NCBI GenBank assembly: GCA_963665925.1
Contig: OY762511.1
Location: 496,001-560,000, forward strand
Length of the DNA: 64,000 nt
Origin: G963665925 sp963665925
GTDB taxonomy: Bacteria > Bacillota > Clostridia > Peptostreptococcales > Acidaminobacteraceae
Direction: 5' to 3'
The translations under genes and the position numbers were made by a program. Positions 1 to 9,067 of the stretch are shown one piece after another; the stretch's first letter is position 1; each line of letters opens with the position of its first letter. The notes below the pieces were generated by a model. That model did not search any database, was not told the DNA's origin, and saw nothing but the letters and a program-made list of their open reading frames with translations.

Positions 1-87
1 CATCATTTTCTCAGAAACATGCGGTACAAAAGGGGTAATCAACATAATCACAAGTATCAGAATAAGTGTAAGTCTGTACTTTCCCAT
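1..87 (-). CDS. N-terminus of a secreted or membrane protein, cut by window edge
   Basis: An ATG at 87 (minus strand) opens a frame that runs off the left edge and encodes 29 residues. It begins MGKYRLTLILILVIMLITPF, which has the charged start and hydrophobic core of a signal peptide or signal anchor. A G-rich stretch lies just upstream, and the start is about 11 bases past the stop of the 251-aa gene, so the two are probably co-transcribed. The mature part is outside the window, so function is unknown; position suggests it belongs to the peptide-export locus. Confidence 0.6.
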   Translation of the reverse strand, partial: MGKYRLTLILILVIMLITPFVPHVSEKMM

Positions 88-98
88 AACAACCCCCG

Positions 99-854
99 TT
101 ATATGCCTCGTATCCTTTTATGCATCTCCGTTAAAGATTCGGGCATTTCCATCTTGAAAACATTTCTCTCTACTCCAATACGTACGTCTTCAATCTCAAT
201 CACACGTCCGTCAAGCCTTGCGACCGGACGTCCCCCAACACACTCCACCAGTGTAGTACTCGGATTATTTCTGTCATTCAGTCTTTTCACAAGTCCATTT
301 TCCTCCGAGTAGGCAAGTGTATAAATTTCTACAGCCCAGTACCTGTATTTCCCCTCGTAAAAGGCATTACACACACTGTACAAAAGAAAATAAGCAAGCC
401 CATATGTTTTAGGTAAAAAAACAATATCTATTGGATTGAAAACCTCATCCTTCTCAATCGACTGTCTAAAAAGCTCTGTATCGATCGAGTCTGCACTGTA
501 ATACAGTGTTCCAAGCATGTTCATATCTATTGTCATTGACAACATCCCCACTACAGCACCATCTTGTGTAATTGTAGCTACAGCACTCCGATTGCTTTTC
601 ATCAGGGCTCTCATGACTTCCAATGAAGGTTTATCGAAGATTCCGCCACATCTGTAAAATGAATTGGAATGCTTTCTATCCAGCATTTCGCGAACTGGCT
701 TCTGTCTCAAATGTACCGCGTCATAAAGCTTGAGTATTTCTTCCAAGTGATCCAGATTATCTATATGTATCATAATCTGTTTTCCATCGATTTCTCGACA
801 CAAGCCATTAATGTCCTTCAAAATATGTTCTGTATCAAATCTAGAATTAGTCAT
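99..854 (-). CDS. Unrecognised 251-aa protein of the peptide-export locus
   Basis: The 251-residue product is not confidently recognised. It looks like a soluble cytoplasmic protein with no signal peptide and no clear membrane segment. The middle and C-terminal part (roughly residues 90-220) has the alternating strand/helix feel of an acyltransferase of the GNAT or autoinducer-synthase type, but no acetyl-CoA binding motif can be pointed to, so this is only a hint. It follows the NHLM-type ABC gene by 12 bases and precedes the secreted fragment at 87, so it is almost certainly part of the same transcript. A modifying, immunity or regulatory role is possible. Confidence 0.75.
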   Translation of the reverse strand: MTNSRFDTEHILKDINGLCREIDGKQIMIHIDNLDHLEEILKLYDAVHLRQKPVREMLDRKHSNSFYRCGGIFDKPSLEVMRALMKSNRSAVATITQDGAVVGMLSMTIDMNMLGTLYYSADSIDTELFRQSIEKDEVFNPIDIVFLPKTYGLAYFLLYSVCNAFYEGKYRYWAVEIYTLAYSEENGLVKRLNDRNNPSTTLVECVGGRPVARLDGRVIEIEDVRIGVERNVFKMEMPESLTEMHKRIRGI

Positions 855-866
855 ACTTCCACCACC

Positions 867-3494
867 TTAAGCCAATTGACGTTTTGCCATGTTCCAGAAC
901 AATCCTTCCATCTCCATAAGCTGTTCGTAATTCCCCTGCTCAATGATTCGACCTTCATCCATAACTAAAATTCTGTCACAATCCTTAATGGTACTTAATC
1001 GATGTGCTATGACAAGTCTTGTAGACCTGCGTTTCTTCAAACTCTCACAAATAATCGACTGGGTAATGTTATCAAGTGCACTTGTCGCCTCGTCGAAAAC
1101 CATAATTTTGGGGTTGTTCGCAATGGCGCGCGCTATTAATATACGCTGTTTCTGCCCTCCTGAGATGGTCCCCCCATCTTCCATGAGCATGGTATGCATT
1201 CCCATAGGCATAGCGTCCATATCCTCTGCAAATCCAACTTCTTCAATAACTTCACGTACGCGGTCCATGGAAATTTTGCTGTTATTGATGGTTACATTTT
1301 CATAGATACTGCCCGCTATAGTCTGCCCATTCTGCAAAACCACACCCATCTTTTTACGAAGCTCTCTCTTATCGATATTTTCAATATCCTTATCATCGAA
1401 AAACACTTTTCCAACCTGTGGTGTTTCAAAACCGAGAAGTACCTTTAACAAAGTGGATTTCCCACTTCCCGATGGGCCCACAACCCCAATATACTCTCCC
1501 GGTTCAATTTTAAAACTAACATCCTTAAGGATTTCCGGACCATCTTCTGAGTATTTGAAATTTATATGTAATGCTTCAATACCGCCGCTTAGGTCACCAG
1601 GCACAACTGCATTATCTTGATATTCTGCAACTGTCTCAAGAATCGGCTTCGCTTTCTCATAAATCGGAATCAATCTGTTTGCGCTGATAAATGTTTCTGC
1701 CATTTTCAAAACTGCACCTGAGAAGCTCCCAAAAGCCGACATGAATCCTGCAAAAGCACCAAATGTAATTTGAATGTTCTTATAAATCAGCATGTAGTAT
1801 ATGGCTAGTGAAAAGAATACGTTCATCATATTATTAAGCGCTAAGATGCCATTTGTTATTTGCTCCTTTGTGAGCACAATCTTACGTGTGTGAATATAAT
1901 CACTGCTCCACCTATACAGCGCACGATCCTCACTCCCAGATAATCTAAGCTTGTTGATTCCTAGAATGAACTGGTACATAATACCTGCCATCTTGTTCGA
2001 AACCTCAATCAGCTGTTTTTCATATTTCAACTGAACAAAACCAACTATGAGCGTCACAGCAACCGTTAACAGGACCATCCCAATTCCAAGCCAAGTAAGT
2101 GCTAGGCTGTACTTTGCCATTCGCCACAAGTAGAGAAATGAGAATAAGGTTGAAAGCACTACTGATACAACGACATCGGCTATCGTATTAAAAATCATTG
2201 TTATTCCCATTGCACGCGTCGCAAGTTCTCCAGAATTGTACTGACTGTAAAGCTTAGTTGGAAAATTCAACAGTCTGTCAAAAACTGCTGCCTGCAATGC
2301 ATATTCCATACGATTTGTAGCTCTAAATGTCGCAAAAGACTTCATTGTGGAAATGAAGAAATTTCCTACCATGAAACAAAGAATCAATATCCCCACCTGT
2401 ATGAGTTGGGTGTTGGCACCCTCAGGAATATAATCATCAAAAATTTTCTCATTTAAGATTGGCAGTATCAAGCCTACAAGTGTTCCAATAAGCGTTAAAA
2501 ATAGAATTCTTACAATGTCCCGCTTCCATGCACTGTGTATTCCAAACAAAAATATATCTTTCATATTTAGCGGCTTGTTTTCAAAAGGTCTATAAAACAT
2601 CGTAGCGCGTGGAACAATCTCCGAAGAAAATGCTTTTGTCAAAGGGTAGATTTTTAAATGAACTACATCATAAACCATATATTGACTCGGTGATTTGGGA
2701 ATGAGCGCAAGGGGACGATTATCCTCTATCGCAAATGCTAGAATCGGTCCATTGTCTGCCCTATACCAGTTCGCCTCTAAAATAACATCACGTACTGGAA
2801 ACTTGGAAACGCGACCAACGTCTTCAACTGTCATATCATCAGCAATACACTTCTTCACGTCTTCATAGGATGCTATTTCAATGCCTTCGCTATCACATAT
2901 CAATTTGCAGGCATCATATAGGGCATTCTTCCCTTCTACTTTCTGAAATGCACCCGTATCCTTGTTTCTGCTAAACAAACCGGCAATACCCTGCGCGGTC
3001 TTTCTAGACATTGTCTTCGTCAATTCTTCTCGGTAATCTCTATCACGTGTTTCTGAATCAATTTTCACTTCAACCGACGTGCAGGCTGCCCTTGCCAACA
3101 CTTGGCAATTTTCTGCAAGTGCTTGGGTCTTATTACCATCAGCAACCTCCAGCAAACTATCCTGTTCAAGATGTACTGTAAGAGTATGCTTCATTTTCTT
3201 AAAGAAAGCATTTAGTGCTATCGTGTCAGCAGACTCTGAATCGAGCTCTTCCACACAAGTCCCGAATGCCCCCTGAACAAGAAAACCCGCACGCTGTTCT
3301 CCATTGTCGATTTGCGTACCTGCGAAAACTTCTCCGGTTTTCAATGTACACATATAATGCATCCGCAGATTCTTTCCTGATTCATCAAAATATGTAAAGA
3401 ACAGATTCGCAGCACCCTCGCGGATCGAATATACACGGTCGCTGTTCTTCATAATGAGCTGTCTGCTATTGTCTATATGAATAAACTTATCCAT
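867..3494 (-). CDS. NHLM-type bacteriocin ABC transporter, second subunit
   Basis: The 875-aa membrane ATPase matches the architecture of the second NHLM (nitrile-hydratase-leader microcin) exporter component. An N-terminal soluble region of about 300 residues lacks a C39 protease, six membrane segments follow (about 325-590), then a nucleotide-binding domain with Walker A GPSGSGKST, signature SGGQKQR and an H-loop (VIAHRLSTI). With the C39-containing partner encoded 13 bases upstream it would form a heteromeric exporter for leader-bearing peptides. The partner cleaves the leader; this subunit supplies the second transport unit. It is in a tight minus-strand operon with the HlyD-like protein and the precursor gene. 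Confidence 0.9.
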   Translation of the reverse strand: MDKFIHIDNSRQLIMKNSDRVYSIREGAANLFFTYFDESGKNLRMHYMCTLKTGEVFAGTQIDNGEQRAGFLVQGAFGTCVEELDSESADTIALNAFFKKMKHTLTVHLEQDSLLEVADGNKTQALAENCQVLARAACTSVEVKIDSETRDRDYREELTKTMSRKTAQGIAGLFSRNKDTGAFQKVEGKNALYDACKLICDSEGIEIASYEDVKKCIADDMTVEDVGRVSKFPVRDVILEANWYRADNGPILAFAIEDNRPLALIPKSPSQYMVYDVVHLKIYPLTKAFSSEIVPRATMFYRPFENKPLNMKDIFLFGIHSAWKRDIVRILFLTLIGTLVGLILPILNEKIFDDYIPEGANTQLIQVGILILCFMVGNFFISTMKSFATFRATNRMEYALQAAVFDRLLNFPTKLYSQYNSGELATRAMGITMIFNTIADVVVSVVLSTLFSFLYLWRMAKYSLALTWLGIGMVLLTVAVTLIVGFVQLKYEKQLIEVSNKMAGIMYQFILGINKLRLSGSEDRALYRWSSDYIHTRKIVLTKEQITNGILALNNMMNVFFSLAIYYMLIYKNIQITFGAFAGFMSAFGSFSGAVLKMAETFISANRLIPIYEKAKPILETVAEYQDNAVVPGDLSGGIEALHINFKYSEDGPEILKDVSFKIEPGEYIGVVGPSGSGKSTLLKVLLGFETPQVGKVFFDDKDIENIDKRELRKKMGVVLQNGQTIAGSIYENVTINNSKISMDRVREVIEEVGFAEDMDAMPMGMHTMLMEDGGTISGGQKQRILIARAIANNPKIMVFDEATSALDNITQSIICESLKKRRSTRLVIAHRLSTIKDCDRILVMDEGRIIEQGNYEQLMEMEGLFWNMAKRQLA

Positions 3495-3507
3495 GAGTCT
3501 CCATCCT

Positions 3508-5658
3508 TTAAATATGCTGAATCAGGGCCTTATAATGCCCATCAACGCCTTTGAGCTCGTCATGTCTGCCCCGCTGTACAACTTTGCCGGAAGTCATGAC
3601 GATAATTTCGTCACAATCGCGTATTGCACTTAATCTATGTGCGACAACTATCAAGGTACATCCGCGACGCTTAATATTGTCCATAATATCTTTTTCCGTT
3701 TGAGGATCTAGGGCACTTGTCGCTTCATCCAGAACCATTACCGTTGGATTTAGTGCAAGGGCTCTCGCAATTTCCAGTCTTTGACGTTGACCACCACTAA
3801 AATTGCCGCCACCCTCCTGCACCACATGCTCATAGCCGCCTGACTTCGTTGCAATAGCATCATGAATACAGGCATCTTTGGCAGCTCGAATCATATCTGA
3901 TTCACTAATGCTATTATCCCAAAGTGTAATATTATCTTTCACCGTACCGGCAAACATGCTTATTTCCTGACTGACCACGGCAATGGATGTATTCAGAACT
4001 TCAGCTGGTATGTTCACCCTATCAATACCATCAAAATGTACAGCTCCAGACCAGGGCTGGTATAGGCCGCTCACAATCTTTGAAACTGTGGATTTTCCAC
4101 TTCCTGACGGCCCAACAAAAGCTATGCTTTTTCCCGGCTGCACTTTAAAATGAAATTTCTCTAGCAGCGGTGGATCAAGCGCACTATAACCGAAATCCAT
4201 ATCTCGTACTTCAATGGCGCCATCCAGCCTTGTTTTTTCCAGCTTCTGCGCATTCCTCGCCCCTAAAAATCTTGCGTCATATTGATAGTTTTCGATATCA
4301 TTGATTCGCGACATGTTGACTTTCAAATCTTGAATCCTTTCTCCAAATCCAATAAGTTCATTGACTGGACTCAAGAAATTCCTCATAAGACTTCCAAATG
4401 CAAGGAGCATACCCACTGTCATACGTCCGGATATGACATCCAGGCCACCTACAATGAGTATAATAATGTCTGTAAGCTGCAAAGTCAGTTGTGGAATCGA
4501 AGCCATATACTGTCTGAACTCCCCCAGCTCCTGTTCATTGCGTATTACCTTCGCATAATACCCTAGCAGACGTTCCAAGTATTGATTTTCAGCCCCAGAG
4601 GCCTTCAGAGAGTCCACGATGCGGATGCCGGTAAACAGCACACCATCAAGTCGTCCTTGATCCTGCTCCATTTTCATTTTCTTATTTGAAATGCTTTCAG
4701 CAGTGATTTTTAAAAATGCCAGGTTGGCACCTGCAAGCAATACACCGATAAATGTCAGCTTGGCACTGTAAACTAGAAGCAATACAAGATAAAACGAGGC
4801 AGTTATCAGATTTAGGAGAGTCTGAGCCAACTCACCTGCGAGAAAACTCGCAACTGTGTCATTGCTGGCAACGCGTCCCGATATATCCCCAGCATAGCGC
4901 TGTTCAAAAAAATTGACAGGCAGCCTAAAGAGCTTTCTCAAAAATTTGTCTGTGGATAATAGTGACAACTTTGTCTGAAACCGCAATAAGAAGTGTCTCT
5001 GCATGTATGAAAGTGCTGACTGCAGCACTGCCATCGAAATCATTGCCCACACCAGGCCTTTAAACCAGTCCGAATTTCCTCCAAGTAAAATATCATCTAT
5101 AAATACTTTCGAAAAAACTGGAATAATCAGTCCCGGTAACACCAAGCACAGTCCAATCAGCAACATATACAAAACAGATACTTTCTCAGTACCAAGTCGT
5201 TTGTTCAAGTAATAGAAAAGGGTTTCCTTTTCCTTACTTGTCTCGAAGCTTACATCCTTTTCAAACTCCAGTACAATGCCCGTGAAGTTTTCGTTCATCT
5301 CCTCATATGTCATTTTACGACGTCCCATAGCTGGATCGTTGATATACATATGACCTTTTTTATAGCCTTCATAAACCACAAAGTGATTGAAGTTCCAGTG
5401 GATAATTGAAGGTCCAGAGGAATCTCTAAGCGCATCTAATCCTTTTCTAAACCCCTTCGCCTTCAGTCCATGCTTTCGCGCGCCCCGCAAAATATTTTTT
5501 GCATTGCAACCATCTCGACTGACACCACAATCGATCCTTACTTCCTCTAGTGGCAGGGATTTACCGTAGTATTTCAGTATCATCAGCAAGGAAGCTGCGC
5601 CACATTCAGTCGCTTCCATCTGAAAAACCGTGGGGGTTTTAACCCAAGTTTTTTCCAT
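3508..5658 (-). CDS. NHLM-type bacteriocin ABC transporter with C39 peptidase domain
   Basis: This 716-aa peptidase-containing ABC exporter cleaves double-glycine leaders and pumps the mature peptide across the membrane. The C39 domain lies at about residues 1-140 with a full catalytic set: Cys19 (in TECGAASL), His92 (in NFNHFVVYEG) and Asp108 (in INDPAMG). Membrane segments fill about 160-450, and the ATPase domain has Walker A GPSGSGKST, signature FSGGQRQR and switch sequence VVAHRLSAI. Length and order are typical of the family. The GG sites in the two small peptides encoded at 8.4-9.2 kb are its natural substrates by inference. Confidence 0.94.
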   Translation of the reverse strand: MEKTWVKTPTVFQMEATECGAASLLMILKYYGKSLPLEEVRIDCGVSRDGCNAKNILRGARKHGLKAKGFRKGLDALRDSSGPSIIHWNFNHFVVYEGYKKGHMYINDPAMGRRKMTYEEMNENFTGIVLEFEKDVSFETSKEKETLFYYLNKRLGTEKVSVLYMLLIGLCLVLPGLIIPVFSKVFIDDILLGGNSDWFKGLVWAMISMAVLQSALSYMQRHFLLRFQTKLSLLSTDKFLRKLFRLPVNFFEQRYAGDISGRVASNDTVASFLAGELAQTLLNLITASFYLVLLLVYSAKLTFIGVLLAGANLAFLKITAESISNKKMKMEQDQGRLDGVLFTGIRIVDSLKASGAENQYLERLLGYYAKVIRNEQELGEFRQYMASIPQLTLQLTDIIILIVGGLDVISGRMTVGMLLAFGSLMRNFLSPVNELIGFGERIQDLKVNMSRINDIENYQYDARFLGARNAQKLEKTRLDGAIEVRDMDFGYSALDPPLLEKFHFKVQPGKSIAFVGPSGSGKSTVSKIVSGLYQPWSGAVHFDGIDRVNIPAEVLNTSIAVVSQEISMFAGTVKDNITLWDNSISESDMIRAAKDACIHDAIATKSGGYEHVVQEGGGNFSGGQRQRLEIARALALNPTVMVLDEATSALDPQTEKDIMDNIKRRGCTLIVVAHRLSAIRDCDEIIVMTSGKVVQRGRHDELKGVDGHYKALIQHI

Positions 5659-5676
5659 AACGCCGTCCCCCTTCCC

Positions 5677-6978
5677 CTACGGTAGTAATTTTGACTTGAT
5701 TATCGGGATGACCAGGGAAATTGGTTTGTTTTCTTCCACTGTGACCGATATATCACACATGATGCCTTCATCGACGTCTACTTGTCGTCCTTTTTTGCTC
5801 GACCAGTAGAATCCGCTGGCTGTTTCCTCATCCTTAATAAGATTTGCCTTCACCTCTACCAAAACACCCGTCTGCTCAAACTTTTGCACCAGGTTTTCAT
5901 TCCCCAGCGTCTCTGCGATATCCTCCGTACTTACCGCATAGTCTGACACTTCAGTGACAACGGCCTCCATGTGACCATACTCCTGTCTGTTGTAAATTGA
6001 GGGATATATATTGACTTTCATGCCTGAACTCAGTGCTTTACCCTGCTCAATCGGCAAATAGAACAGGACTGCAGTATCGTTAATGTTGATTCCTTTTTGA
6101 AGGATTGTCGCAAGGGACTGCCCCGCTTGAATAACCTGATTTCTCTTTGCGCCAATTCTAATTACTTTTCCCTCGGCATAAGAGATGATATCAGCCTGCT
6201 TCAACTGCTGTTTGTAGGTTTGAATCTGCTTTTCAACCAGTTGAACATCCTCATAGCTATCCATTTCCTCAGCTAAGCTTTTATTCTGCTTTTCCAATTG
6301 AACTACACCAAACTCCAAGTATTCCTTAGTCTGCTTACTCTCGGAAAGCAAGGCCTGAGCCTGTTCGAAATCACGCCTTGTATAATCCAGCATTGCCTTG
6401 TTATCTAAAAATTCCGCTTCTGAAACTGCACCGGCATCATATAATTTGAGTTTCTTTTCAAATGTATCTTGGGCCCTCATAAAAATGGATTTGGCATTTT
6501 CTGCTGCAAGAACATAATCCGATATCAAAAGCTGCTGCTTCTCAATTTCGCTTTGCTGCTTTTCAATTTCAATGATATTATCATTGATTTGCCGGCTATA
6601 TTCATTACGTGTCTGGGTCTTCATTATATCGAGTTCTCTTTCAAGATCTTCAATCTTCTCTACCACATCACGCTGATCGATTCTTGCTATTACATCTCCA
6701 AAATTTACGTAGTCACCACGTTCTATGGTAACATCAGAAAGCACACCCGATGTAGCTGACTGAATGATTGCGGTGCCCCCGCTGCTCATTATAATTCCCT
6801 GTCCATGATATTTTTGGGGGATTGTACCCGTGACACCCCATACCAATATCGATGTTAAAATAATGGAAAAAAAGGCGATTCCCATCCACGAACGTCCCGA
6901 TGTCAAACGTACCATTTTGTCCAGCTGTTCAGGTGAAGATATTTTATCAAGCGATGCCTGTCTGAATAAATCTTTCAT
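5677..6978 (-). CDS. HlyD-family secretion adaptor of the NHLM exporter
   Basis: This is a membrane-fusion or adaptor protein of about 433 residues. A short cytoplasmic N-terminus is followed by one membrane segment (about residues 35-55), a biotinyl-lipoyl-like strand region, a long coiled coil (about 100-240, rich in E, Q and K) and a C-terminal beta-barrel-like region. In Gram-positive peptide exporters such proteins hold or guide the peptide at the outer face of the ABC pump. The ATG at 6978 is chosen because GAGGTG lies six bases upstream; the longer frame would start inside the previous gene. It starts 11 bases after the LivJ-like gene and ends 19 bases before the C39 transporter. Confidence 0.88.
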   Translation of the reverse strand: MKDLFRQASLDKISSPEQLDKMVRLTSGRSWMGIAFFSIILTSILVWGVTGTIPQKYHGQGIIMSSGGTAIIQSATSGVLSDVTIERGDYVNFGDVIARIDQRDVVEKIEDLERELDIMKTQTRNEYSRQINDNIIEIEKQQSEIEKQQLLISDYVLAAENAKSIFMRAQDTFEKKLKLYDAGAVSEAEFLDNKAMLDYTRRDFEQAQALLSESKQTKEYLEFGVVQLEKQNKSLAEEMDSYEDVQLVEKQIQTYKQQLKQADIISYAEGKVIRIGAKRNQVIQAGQSLATILQKGININDTAVLFYLPIEQGKALSSGMKVNIYPSIYNRQEYGHMEAVVTEVSDYAVSTEDIAETLGNENLVQKFEQTGVLVEVKANLIKDEETASGFYWSSKKGRQVDVDEGIMCDISVTVEENKPISLVIPIIKSKLLP

Positions 6979-6988
6979 GGATCCCACC

Positions 6989-8170
6989 TCATTCCACACT
7001 ATAAATGTACTGATATGCATTACTGTCTACAAATTTTAAAGCAATATGGTTCTCAGACATATCTCCATTTTCATTGAAACTGTAAGCCCCATTCACACCT
7101 TCATAATTTACATTTTCAAGGAGTGCATCTCTTATAGCATTCCCACTTTCTACAGTCCCAGCAGCCTCCATAGCTTCCTTAATCAAATAAATACAGTCAT
7201 AGGCTTTTACAGCCCAATAATCCGGTTCATGTCCATAGCGCAACTTGAAGGCTTCTACAAAACCTTCATAAACCACATTGTCACTGCTGTTGTTCAAAAG
7301 GCTCGTATAAATGATGTGCTCTGAATGATCTGCAAGGATGTCTTTAAAGTAATCCACATCAAAGCCATCCGCTCCGAGTATCACCTGCACTGGATTGCGT
7401 TCCCTTATCCAGTTGATTACATTTTCGCAGTTTGTAACCGTACCGGCTATAAATACAGCATCCATATCTCTATACATCCACTTCTTATAACTCATTTCAA
7501 AATCGTCTTCGTTGGAAAAAATGCCGTGACGATCAATCACTTCAATGCCCACTTCATTGCAGATTTTTTCAAATGCTTTTGATTGAATTTTTCCCGAAGT
7601 GGTTTCATCATAATAAACCGCAAGCTTGTTATAACCACGCTCCATTGCGTAATCTGCAACACGCTGGGCTATACCTTTGTCCGTTGTCGTTCCTCTGAAA
7701 ACATGACTGTATCCAAGTTCTGTAAGTTCTGGTGCAGTTGCAACTGGCGCTATAAGTACTTTCTCACTAAGCTCATATGTCTGTGCAACAGCAATAGTTG
7801 CAGCTGACGACCAGTGACCGACGACTGCATGAATATTCGGATTATCTGCAAACTCCTGTGCTGCATCAAGGGCGCTTGTCACATCGTCGCCATCATCTCG
7901 AATTTCCGTACGCAGCGGAACACCTAATATTCCACCTTCAGAATTTATTTCATCTACCGCCATTTGAACACCTTCAAAATAGTATGTATATGTCTCGAGA
8001 CGTTCCACGGGTCCTGCAAGTCCAATAATAGCTTCATTACTTACATCCGTTCCATTCCCTGTCAAAGTGTTAAAACTCAAAATTTCCGAGTGCTGACCGC
8101 CGATGCCTAGTAACAGAAGGAATGCAACTGCAAGGCTCGCCACAATAGTATACTTTGTTTTATGCTCCAT
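6989..8170 (-). CDS. Membrane-anchored LivJ-type substrate-binding protein (orphan)
   Basis: The 393-aa protein has an N-terminal signal anchor (about residues 8-25) without a lipobox cysteine, followed by a type I periplasmic-binding fold of the branched-chain amino-acid receptor family. Family-like stretches include GPVERLETYTYYFEGVQMAV near the start, an AVVGHWSSAAT ligand-lobe turn and an AVKAYDCIYLI segment near the end. No livHMGF permease genes are nearby; instead it lies between a peptide precursor and the HlyD/ABC exporter. That context suggests peptide binding, sensing or immunity rather than amino-acid uptake, but this is inference. A GGAGGAGGG ribosome site precedes it. Confidence 0.85.
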   Translation of the reverse strand: MEHKTKYTIVASLAVAFLLLLGIGGQHSEILSFNTLTGNGTDVSNEAIIGLAGPVERLETYTYYFEGVQMAVDEINSEGGILGVPLRTEIRDDGDDVTSALDAAQEFADNPNIHAVVGHWSSAATIAVAQTYELSEKVLIAPVATAPELTELGYSHVFRGTTTDKGIAQRVADYAMERGYNKLAVYYDETTSGKIQSKAFEKICNEVGIEVIDRHGIFSNEDDFEMSYKKWMYRDMDAVFIAGTVTNCENVINWIRERNPVQVILGADGFDVDYFKDILADHSEHIIYTSLLNNSSDNVVYEGFVEAFKLRYGHEPDYWAVKAYDCIYLIKEAMEAAGTVESGNAIRDALLENVNYEGVNGAYSFNENGDMSENHIALKFVDSNAYQYIYSVE

Positions 8171-8196
8171 TTTGATTCATCCCTCCTCCATTACCT

Positions 8197-8240
8197 AAAT
8201 AGGATAATCACAACATCAATATGCCATAATTATCCTATTT
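8197..8240. repeat. 12-bp perfect inverted repeat upstream of the LivJ-like gene
   Basis: Arms AAATAGGATAAT (8197-8208) and ATTATCCTATTT (8229-8240) flank a 20-base loop. The element lies in the 207-base gap between the precursor and the LivJ-like gene, just ahead of the latter's ribosome site. There is no uridine run after it on the minus strand, so it is not a standard terminator. It may be an RNA stabiliser or processing site, or an operator. Confidence 0.6.
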
Positions 8241-8314
8241 GCGCATCCATGCAGTTATGTACTTTGAAGTTTCGTCTCATCTCGCTAGACCAGCATATGC
8301 GATCCCCTACTACT

Positions 8315-8350
8315 CATGAAAGATAGTAAGGCTTACGTAATTTCATGCAC
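8315..8350 (-). terminator. Possible weak hairpin after the precursor gene
   Basis: CATGAAA and TTTCATG arms enclose a second inverted pair GTAAG/CTTAC, about 30 bases past the precursor stop codon. This nested hairpin could stabilise the precursor mRNA end or partly terminate it. The U-tract is poor, so the call is tentative. Confidence 0.3.
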
Positions 8351-8377
8351 TATATGCCTTGCTGACCAAATGCTCAT

Positions 8378-8896
8378 CTATTCCAGCGTTTTCTGAAGTA
8401 AAGTCATTCCAATCAGACCTATACCACCTACGATCCGACCGTGTAAATATCCAGCCTTACCTGAAATGCTCTGGTCATTTCCACCGCTCATACCGCCTGA
8501 GTCCTGACCTGTAAATGTACTGCTTATCCCGCGCAAGGTTTCAGACACAAAATCATTGGCAAGTTCACCTAAAATCCCACCACCGCTCACTTGCTCAAGA
8601 TCGTCATCACTCAATTCACCATAGGCAGATTCGCCTGTATTTGCATAACGTTCAATCTCAGTTATGTTTTCATGCACATACATGTTGCTCTCTTCGAGAT
8701 ACTGGACAAACTCCTGATATTTGAATTCGTAACCCTGATTCTTTAAAAAGTCATATACGGCATCTGTATCATCAATGAGCATAAGCTTTGAAACCATTCC
8801 ATCTGAAACGTTTTTTGTAAGCTCATCATAGATATCTTTCTGAAGTTTTTGAATATTTTGAGAATATTGTTTTCCATTTTTTTCAGCAATCGGCAT
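8378..8896 (-). CDS. Peptide precursor with Nif11-like leader and GG cleavage site
   Basis: The 172-aa precursor has a long leader (residues 1-107) resembling Nif11-type leaders: a helical N-terminus, the segment YDFLKNQGYEFKYQEF, then LSDDDLEQVSGGG, a textbook double-glycine site ending near residue 106-107. The predicted core of about 65 residues is glycine- and serine-rich in its middle and ends in a hydrophobic GGIGLIGMTLLQ stretch. It has no cysteine, so thioether rings that need cysteine are excluded. A strong AGGAGGGG site precedes the ATG. The gene opens the operon leading to the LivJ-like, HlyD and ABC exporter genes. Confidence 0.88.
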   Translation of the reverse strand: MPIAEKNGKQYSQNIQKLQKDIYDELTKNVSDGMVSKLMLIDDTDAVYDFLKNQGYEFKYQEFVQYLEESNMYVHENITEIERYANTGESAYGELSDDDLEQVSGGGILGELANDFVSETLRGISSTFTGQDSGGMSGGNDQSISGKAGYLHGRIVGGIGLIGMTLLQKTLE

Positions 8897-9067
8897 CTGA
8901 GCCCCTCCTTATAGACTTCATCGTAAACTCACTAATAAGTTAAACTATTACTTATATTTTATCATATAATCGTACTATGATTACAATTTAAGGAAATTCA
9001 CTTTGCAAATAATTCTTTGCAAATTAGATTTGCACATTCACGAAGTGATATACTATCCGAAGAATCT

